From contig OX388345.1 in the NCBI GenBank assembly GCA_947579665.1, forward strand, positions 32,579,849-32,643,848: DNA of 64,000 nt, in the 5' to 3' direction. The notes under the pieces were generated by a model that made no database searches, was not told where the DNA came from, and saw only the letters and a program-made list of their open reading frames with translations. Position numbers and translations under genes: made by a program. Of the stretch, positions 55,347 to 64,000 are shown piece after piece. This DNA is from Sympetrum striolatum (lineage: Eukaryota; Arthropoda; Insecta; Odonata; Libellulidae). Position 1 is the first letter of the stretch, and each line of letters begins with the position of its first letter.

Positions 55347-58300
55347 GCTGATTTACTTTTCTAGGTTTTTTATACAGCATTTAATTTAACGTTGCAGATT
55401 TGATTTAAGAGTTAAATGGAAGATGAGACTTCCGTCCATATTTCACCAATAAAGACGTTTATATTTATGACACAACACTCGTATTTATACTCGTTTTACG
55501 TACTTTCTACTCGTTTAGTTTCAGGAGAGTCTTTATCAATATGTGTTGTATTTGCTAACGTTACAACCGATCCTTTTTCTGAAAATGAATCATTGAGGCA
55601 AGGAAATAGTTTCACAATTTAAAACCTCGACTTTTTTTACTCAAGATTGCATCGCAGGATTAAATTAGTCTCATCAAAGGATCAAGGATGATCGAACATG
55701 GAATAGAAGGTAAGAGAAGCGAGTCTCCAAGGTTCAAAACATCCATTACTTGCTCATCGTGAGGTACTATCTTAGCCTTATGTGTTACTTCTAGCGCTTT
55801 ATTACTCCTCATGAGATGATATCGAAAGTAAATGTTCGTATGCTATGTTGGAATTTGTTATTTTTACAAGGCTTGTCTTGGAAATTGATCGCCACATTAC
55901 GACATGTTGCGATAAAGTGAACATATTTGTGAATGCACCAGCATAAGTATCTAAGATAGATTAAGTTTTTTTGGTTTTCAATCCCTTTACAATTCTGATT
56001 GTAATTCACATTGAATTAGTTTATTCAATTCGTAATCCGCAGTTTCGCATTTTATACATTAGGAATATTTTCTATTGTTTTCATTCTAAAACTATCGTGA
56101 TAAAGCCTCTTGTTAGAGTAATGCATCCCGGCTATTAAACTGTTTGATTCTATCAAGTATATATCAAATAAAAATAATAAGTCGGTAGATATGCTATTAT
56201 ACATGGATTGGTTATTACAATGATATAGTAAAAGAAATTATATGTTTTCTCTGTGGTGAGTTGATTAAAGCCAGACTTTTGTCTCAATTAAGTACATATT
56301 TGAAATCGATACAGTGATATTTTTAATAGTTAAGAAGAGGTAGGTAGTTGTTGGCATTAAGGCAAGGATTTTTAAGATAATGAAATGCTTTCCTGGAGAT
56401 AGGACCGCTTCTTGAGATGAAACAGGAACATTCTCGGATTGTTAAACCATCATGATGATTCATATATACATCGTAAAATTTATTATTCTTATATATTAAT
56501 TAAATTATACGATTACTAATGTATAATGATATATATTCACGAAGCTACTTATTTACTTTTGAAGCTGAAGTTGGATCTTAAAGATATATTCTCGCCGGAA
56601 TTAAGCCGTATTTAATTTTACTGATAAAGCAGGGTATAATAAATGCCCTTTAAAATGAATTTTCCATCGACTTTGAATATATTTTAGCACCCAAAGAAGC
56701 AAGACCTCTTCTTGGTTACGAAACTGTTATTGCGCTTATCCAAACATCGTTCCTGTGTTACCTCATAGGCTCTCGTCCGATCTCCGCTCAGCGGTCAACT
56801 AATTCCGCAATTAAATCCCAGTATCACTGAAAGATAATGGAAAGCCGCCACGTTAATCAGCATTCTCATCCCTTACCTCTCTCCTCGTGATCTTCGCTTT
56901 GATAATTTATAAGCCCTGATCGGCCTATCCCTAAACGACTCTATGCCGCATCACGTCTTCCCTCTATGGCGAATCTCGAAGTGATTTTTTTTCAAAGTCG
57001 GCTATTGAATTCTCTTTAGACCTTCTGCCTTCTCATTCCATTGCGTGCCCGAGGGAAAAGGCGCCATGTGTAATGGAATACCAATGGATCAGCTATGGAT
57101 GTTCCGCTACCGGAGTCATTGGTTCCTCGAGGGAAAAAGGCGGTCTTGAGACGGTGCATGGATGGAATGGTTTGGGAATTTTCCGATGTGGGACTTCTCA
57201 GGGAGTTTTTGACACCTCTTTGCGCGTCTGTAGCTCAGCCGGCTCTCACGAAACGAACCGAATTTGATAGAGTTACGAGATCGAATACCGGTTTCTCGGA
57301 TGCTCGGTATTTCCATTTCACGGACTGTTTTCATTTTGTTTTCCGGCTATCGAGTGCCATCTTGTGCAGTACTACAAAAAAGAAAGATGAATCACTAAAT
57401 CCACTAAATTAATTTCCTTTGCCAAAATACTGTTTCCCTTAAGTTTTTAAACTCTTAAATTCACGCTAACACTCTCAATTCATTATTAATCTTTTTCGTA
57501 AATGACAATGAGCAGTAAGCTTTGAGTTTTTTGTAACTTATCAATATTTCGTGCATGCATAGGTGTGTGAATATCCCGCAAAAATTCCTTTAACAATTCT
57601 GTATCCGTCACCTGTAGTCGAAGTGGTCATAATAGTGAAATATTTCCTTGAAGGTTCGTAAGAAGTTTCATACGTTACCCTAGATATCACTGCGAATGGT
57701 GTTTTTAGCCAGCATTTTAGCTTAGTTGAGAAAAATATGGGTATGAGTCTTCATTTGATCATTTGTATCTCCTCGATATCATCATTCAGTTTCTGATTCT
57801 ACCGATATATCGCTCTGGTCGATGTTTAAAATAGGTACCGCTGCACACGAATCTTTCTTAATTGCTACTTATGACCTTTTAGAATGCTTCAGCCGCCAAA
57901 GGATTGTCCTCGATAGTTGATAGCGGCCCGAAGAATACAGGCGTAAAATTAGCCTTGGGATAGTAATAATTGGACAGAATTACTCGTGGCATCTTGCCGT
58001 TTAAGTCAATACCTGGACAACTTTCTTTTCAACGAAAATTTGAGATAAAAGTATAAAATAACGGAGCTTTGGATTAGAATTGCCCATAAAATTCTATCAG
58101 TTACACAGTAAGAGATCGGAAATAGAAAAATTTTCATCGAGAAATTAGGAAGCCCGAATTCCAACGCTCTTACGGAATTGATTTATAATTCAGTCATTGC
58201 AAATTTCGATTATGTATTCTTAGCAGTCTTTTGTAGGCTCTTATTATTTCATATTATCCCTATCATATCTTACAATATCACTATTTTTTAACTCAAGATT

Positions 58301-60000
58301 CATCTTGAATTTATTTATTCGTGTTAAAAGGTTCATAAAATGAACTTATGATCGCTTTTAAATTATGGAAATGCTCTGGAATGTTCTGGTAAAAACAACT
58401 TGCATTTACGAATCTATAATTGCTTTCCCTGGACTACTTTAAATTAGTTAAATATTTTTTGTGTTCATCTCTAATCTTTCTCCAGAGGACATGGTTTCCC
58501 GCATTTCAAAATCCGCCATTAGCTTACGGTATTTCACTTCAATTGCTAAATTAGATCCCAAAATTCTGTTTTCAAAGGTGGATTACACCGTACAAATGAT
58601 TTTAAACTTCCATTGATTCATATTTTACAGGTTTTGTGAGAAAACAAACAAAAATTAACAGAACTCATCACATCCGCAATTTTTCATATTTCTCACGCAT
58701 TAGCTGAAAACGTTTTTCAAGAATAGTTGCGTCTGTTAAATTATTAAAACCAATTCACATGTAATTTATGGCAAGGAAGTGGTTAAGAGCCATCCTCATG
58801 TTTCGCTCCAAGCACGTGGTCTTCCTTTAATTGTGCGTACAAGGAGCCTGGTCAGCGCAGGTAATTGAGCTAATGCATCTAAATTAACATTCCCTTGGGA
58901 GTCTCCGTTCGGAGCATCCATCTTCTGCCCGCGTCGTTCGTAAACAGCTCGACTGCGAAGAGTCGGTCCTTTCTATTGTTTATAGGCACCTGTGTCTCTG
59001 AAGCTGTTTGCCTTTCGTTTCACAGCTTTCTTATAGGAGCAGGTAGAACTGCTACTAAAATTTTCGAAAGGAGGGCTCGTGTTTGAGACAAGGTATCCTT
59101 GATGAACTACATCCTGAGGCTTTTATGTCTTATGTAATGTTATTGTTTTGGTTTTCTGTCTCTCTTTGAAGGGGTGTTGACGATATGGTTGACATTAGGA
59201 ATTGAGTAATGGCTTTCTTAACGGAGCAAGTTCAGCAGTGTTTTCGCTTTCTTTTCGCTTTCTATTTCGAATCGTAAGCATTCCGTTTCAATTATGTAAA
59301 TTTTCTTGATTGGCAATTGCGCGTTATACATAATTTTGGGGTGAATTGTTTGCTCGTTTATATCTGAAGAATTGTAGCCTTTAAAAGGAAATAAAATAAA
59401 AAATCTGGCTTATAGTAGACAGTAAAATATCAGTATTATGAACTCTATAAAGAGAAGAGAAGGCATAAGGTAAAGTTTTCAGGTCTTTCTAAACTTATTT
59501 TCGCAGAATTTCCTTAGGCTTCCATTATATAATTCATGTATGATTTTATATTGTGATTTAAGATTGCAAATTTGGTTTCTCTCATGTTATGGATACTGGA
59601 TTTTTGGATAGAATATACAAGAATAAAATAACATTTATGATTTACCAATGCATCGAAAATACTTGGAGAATCGTATATTGTAATCGCTAAAATATTTTAA
59701 TTACATTTGTGGAAAATAATAAATTTTATTTTATTCTTATACATCCTATTCACGTTGAATTCAACACGGATATGCTTGCCTTAATAGATTTTATTAGATT
59801 TTTATTTTTATCATTTTTGCTTTTCTATGAGCGTAAGACCTATGAACGTTTAAGTTAGGCGCCTTTCATTGCAAACAAACTAATTTTTTAATTTTTCCCT
59901 TTTAGGATTTTCTTGGTGTATTCGACGTATGAATTACCACCGAATTTCAAAGTTTTGCAATACTTCTATCTTTTAAAACATTTCTCGCTTATGTGAACAC
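55347..60000. other. AT-rich intergenic DNA, no gene seen
   Basis: A moderately GC-rich patch at 56740-57320 keeps frames of 64-105 codons open on both strands without recognisable products. Elsewhere nothing was identified. Confidence 0.45.
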
Positions 60001-60138
60001 GAAAATAAATTACCTACGTAAATAAGATACACTATTTGTTAGATAATAAGTATCGTGTTTCAAATAGAAAATAAATTACTTACGTAATTAAAATAAACTA
60101 ATAACTTCAGTTAGAAAATAAGTATCGTGTTTCAAATA
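60001..60138. repeat. Two-unit tandem duplication, ~66-72 bp units
   Basis: Unit 1 (60001-60066) and unit 2 (60067-60138) both begin GAAAATAAATTAC and end with AATAAGTATCGTGTTTCAAA and TA. The middle differs by a few indels. No coding content. Confidence 0.85.
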
Positions 60139-62704
60139 GAATAAGCGCATAACTTTTAATGCAACCATCGTCAATATCATTGCGTTACTCTGCGAAGGAA
60201 AACTTTTTTCCTAGAAACGGCTTTTAAAGAAAAGAGTGGATTACATAAAGCCCTTTTCATTTTTCCCCGTCAGTTGCCCCGACAACGCCCCTGCCCTACA
60301 TACCCATTTAATATTTTCTTTGTTGAAATATTTCGCGATTCAACTATGTATGCAAATGGAACAGGTTTCCATGAAAATAAATTTGTCAGTCCAACAAGTT
60401 CGCAGTTAGCGTTAGAATATATTTCGAGCTTTCTAAACAAAAGCAATTGCCACGTATCGCCTTCCTCGGCATTCCGCAATAAACTCTCGATTTTATTGCT
60501 CTCAATTGCCTTCATGAAGCAATTATAAATTGCGGCATGAAATTATTCATACTCGCGCAGTTGCGGAAGGTGCCAAAGCCGTAAATATTTGGGAAAATTC
60601 CTGCCGCCGCGTAAAACTCGGAGAATTTTCGCGGAAATTAACATGTTTTGAAGAAAAGAGAGGTTTTACATCTGGAAATCTCGAAAAAAAGCTTCCGATC
60701 GGACAAAGCAAGTGATAAGTGCTCTCCGCTCTTTACGTCCACCAATTACTTTTGAAAATCGCTTCGCAGTCTTCCTGGAAGCGGCTCGCAGATCTGTGAC
60801 AGTTTTAGCGAGTAATGAGACACGTTTCTCTTTGGGAGTATGTTGGTTTTTCCTCTCTCAGTGACAAGAGACATATTCTTTCACATAAATTCGGTATGCG
60901 CGGCTCTTTCGAATTAGAATTATTACTTTCCGCAAACAGGCCGTCGCTGTACATACAGCTACGTATGTAAAATGTGAGTGCAAACGCAAGCAAGCCATGA
61001 CTTTCATGCACCGTGAAAGAAAGCCGTTGCTCAAATTCACTTAAGAGACGGGCAAATTGACTTACGAAGACATTTTTGTGGGTTTTAGAGATTTTCGAGA
61101 GCATTTGTTCTCAGGAAAAAATGTGCCGTAATAGTTTGAATTTTCCGATTCCTTATGGAAATTCGTTTTACTTCGCATGTTATTAGCCTGTCTGGATTTT
61201 ATTCTGAGCTTCAGTATTTTCAGATGTCTCAAGGTTGGATATATCTTTTTAATTGTCTCTATCATTTAAATTCAAAACATTTATCGATTTAGAAAATATC
61301 AATTATTACTTTTCTCAACTTCCTAGTAAAATAAATTATAGTATTCCTTTTCGCTTAACATATTAGCTTTTTTTTACTGACATACGATTTTGTCATCATC
61401 CATAAAATTTATTGCAAATTCAAAGCTTATTCATAGCTTTTATTGTAGTAAATTAATTTAATTCTGAGACCATTCCTACAATTTTAGCTTAAGAAATGAA
61501 TGATTGGATAAGGAATCCTTTAAATGCTTCATTTTTAAATTACGCGACAGATGTAATTTAGAATCGTATAACTGGAAGCCTTTTGGGAGGTTGTTCAAAA
61601 TTGAGAGTGCTAGACACTTTTAATCTTGCATTATAGCCTAATGAATCAGTTAATGAGGGAGAAAGTTGAAACTAAAGATAATAATAATAGTAATGCGCCC
61701 TTAACGTTGGGCGTATTTTAGTCAATAATGACCATTCCTACAATAGCCCCATTTTTTTAACACACGCATACAACCATTCCACCCATAACATCCGTATTGT
61801 TTGAGCATGAAAATTTTCATTTTCAATTATAGCCAATTATAGTTCAATTATAAATCTGGTAACTTAAGCCCAAAATGTCCCCATTCACGATGCGCGAACT
61901 CAATCACGTTTCGGGGTATACCGCCACCAGTCATTTTCCCCACCTTGCCCTGGTTTATCCAAGTAACTCGTGAGCCATAAATCCGCGGACACGTGTACGT
62001 ATATTCGCGTATATATATATATTAATCCCTCCCTCGTGTCCCTGTGGTTGATCCGTCCCAGATAGCGATTGCTAACGTAAACGTATATTTTCCGGTTCCT
62101 ATCCTGTCCCCGTCCCGATCGCCTTCCTCGGCAACTTTCTCCTTCCAATCCTTTCACTTTCCCATCCTCGTAACCGGCGTCTTACTCCATGTAACGGGGA
62201 AACCTCTCTCCCCGCGGCGGCTCTTGCTTTTTTCGCATTCGTTTGAATTTTAATACCCCGCTCTATGTATGGCGATAACCCTTTTTCCGCTCGCGGAGAG
62301 ACCGCTACTTCTCTCGAGATCCCGTTTTGTTTGAAGGCATCGCGAGATTGAGCTAGATGTCCCATCTACTCAAGATTGTGGATACTAGCAGAATGGAAGA
62401 AATAAAATGGTTGTATAGGTAGAGTGATTGGAAGGGAATAACTGTGTCTGATTTACAGGAAATGCTTGATTAACCACGCTGGAAAAAGGATGTCTACTTT
62501 TGGCGATTGAAAATATTTGGTACATGCCTAGTATTATAATGACTTCTCTAATGGAAACAGGAAGAAAGAGCCCAATTATATCCATTTCAATTACTGATAC
62601 TAATTACAAACACACGCAACCGTTCACCTTTCCTTCCTATTTCTTGTTCCTATTGACTTGTGCAAATGCGAATCTAACTATTAATGTAACTTTTATTGTA
62701 CAAG
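60139..62704. other. Intergenic DNA with GC-richer patches
   Basis: 60260-60720 and 61880-62340 are GC-richer than the average, with frames of 60-99 codons open on both strands. A short (AT)n run lies at about 62010-62022. I see no domain, RNA gene or repeat family. Confidence 0.4.
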
Positions 62705-62765
62705 TATTGAAAAATATCGACATGACTGGGACTCGAACCCAAGACCAGGTCCAGGTTTTTCACTT
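62705..62765 (-). repeat. SINE-C copy 4, fragment with intact B-box
   Basis: On the minus strand: ACCTGGACCTGGTCTTGGGT followed by TCGAGTCCCAG gives a canonical B-box (GGGTTCGAGTCCC). The 3' part CATGTCGATATTTTTCAATA and the following TTGTACAA match the copy at 49135-49220. The A-box half is not recognisable. Confidence 0.6.
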
Positions 62766-63063
62766 CTTGTACAACTTGAGATTAAGTCGCACGCCTTCTC
62801 GTACTTATTGTTAGTTAAATATCGTTTCGATTTTATTTAAAATTCTTAAAAACTACATTTGAATACTAAACATGTTGAACATGTTCCTCGCATCGTAATG
62901 AATTGAAAAAATTCCGTATATTCAATTGTCAAGTTTAGAGCAACAATAAGAATATCTCTCTTATAAAAAACCGTAATTTATGTATCTTTCTGTTGATTAT
63001 TACCTAATTAACAAAAATTAGATATTTTTCGAATGCATATTTATATTTGAAACTTTCCCTAGC
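62766..63063. other. AT-rich spacer, nothing recognised
   Basis: No coding frame or repeat noted. Confidence 0.45.
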
Positions 63064-63296
63064 ATATAAACAAGATATTAGAGTATGTACTTAAATAGGT
63101 GAATTGATATAATTAGGCGGAGCAGAATTGTTTCTAAATTAACTTAACCTTAAATTAAATCAACTGTAAATATTTCTAATAAATAAGATGTTAGAGTATC
63201 TGTCTAAATATGTGTATTCGTACAAGTTGTTGACGCAGATTTCTTTCGAAATTATCTTAACATTAATTTAAATTAACCATAAATGTTTATTTTGAA
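63064..63296. repeat. Two-unit tandem duplication, period about 115 bp
   Basis: Unit 1 (from about 63065) and unit 2 (from about 63180) share AAGATRTTAGAGTAT, TAAATAGGTG/TAAATATGTG, AACTTAACCTTAAATTAAAT / TATCTTAACATTAATTTAAA and CTGTAAATATTT / CCATAAATGTTT in order. Identity is moderate. Confidence 0.7.
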
Positions 63297-64000
63297 ACTT
63301 TATTAATTGCTCCGTTGAATCCATCTCTTTCTTGAGACTATTTATTTTTCTTAGGAAAGGATACATCCGTTAATTCTATACGGCGTAACTCTCTCAAGAT
63401 GTATTGGTCCTAATATCTGTAGATAAGTGCTGCTAGGCAAGCCCTTCTCCGTCAATAGGTCTCGATCTGTGTGCATTGACCCCTATCTACAGAAATACAC
63501 ATCCTTTTACATCGGCGTGATAAGAGAATTTTGATGTTTCGACATGCTCTCTCGGATGAGTCATCTTATAACGTTACTGTCTGCGATGCCCTCCACGAAA
63601 TAGCTGCAGAGCATTCCAATTCAGCTGCTGGCCCTCGGCCAAATAGTTCTCCTTTGCAAACCGAATGCGGATAATTGCGAGGACTTTAATGCGGTGGATT
63701 TTCTAGTCTTTCGGGCTGCTTTGACTTTCTACAAAGTAGCAAATGTCTTACAGCTGACGGGAATGGCTCTTGATTTCCTTTTCTTAATTATTCCTACGGC
63801 GATATACATTTATATCTCAATATACTACGCAGATTACGTATCATATTTGACCATTTAATGTTCTGGGTAGATTATGTCTCGGAATATCATTCATTAATTT
63901 TACATTTACAGCGATAATTCCTATTTCAACTCATATATTAGTGATATATAGTTGCGTGTATTCACCAGTATTTTCAAATTTTGTTACATTTTCGTGGAAG
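63297..64000. other. Intergenic DNA to the end of the window
   Basis: No gene, repeat or RNA was recognised. Confidence 0.5.

Noticed and set aside
57226..57300. tRNA-like GTAGCTCAGCCGG start
   Set aside because: Downstream sequence does not fold as a tRNA and the B-box is poor.

Overview
This 64 kb window looks like nuclear DNA of an arthropod, most likely an insect. It is AT-rich, with no operon-like gene packing and no long open reading frame. It is full of 3'-truncated non-LTR retrotransposon tails, tRNA-derived SINEs and very short DNA-transposon derivatives (MITEs). I cannot name the species. I found no intact protein-coding gene, rRNA or functional tRNA. Most open frames of 60-180 codons lie in GC-richer islands, where both strands stay open by chance. 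The window therefore reads as intergenic or long-intron DNA.

Layout. 1-9 kb: a SINE-B remnant (about 548-631), three LINE tails on the minus strand (3148-3890, 3933-4088 and 5029-5741, two of them one family), a GC-rich island (4089-4720) and a well-preserved SINE-A copy with a perfect 15-bp target-site duplication (6872-7028). 9-20 kb: GC islands, a hAT-like non-autonomous element (11713-12174), a long inverted repeat with related open frames in both arms (14499-14836) and a candidate transposon end near 17.6 kb. 20-35 kb: SINE-C, CR1-like LINE fragments at 23378-24162 and 30497-30930, an isolated reverse-transcriptase palm motif at 27459-27561, a second SINE-A copy, and a pogo-like element (33703-34392) with a SINE-B inside it. 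37-41 kb: a foldback next to an (ATT)n tract, a two-unit 274-bp tandem repeat, and a three-unit ~200-bp tandem repeat. In that triple array, two units each carry a different MITE of under 80 bp with TA duplications, and the sister units preserve the empty sites. 44-52 kb: decayed coding-like sequence, a LINE tail with an endonuclease-like C-terminal domain that survives only across three frames (47398-47975), a palindromic SINE-B, a tandem duplication, and a nested stack of unclassified repeat, hAT MITE and another TIR element (50640-51962). 52-64 kb: mostly featureless AT-rich DNA with one more CR1-like tail (55020-55346), a SINE-C fragment and two short tandem duplications.

The recognised elements do not form a working pathway. 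The LINE fragments belong to the kind of machinery that mobilises SINEs, and the MITEs depend on Tc1/mariner, pogo and hAT transposases. None of those enzymes is intact here. All calls come from reading the sequence by eye. Family names rest on motifs, terminal repeats and target-site duplications, not on database searches.
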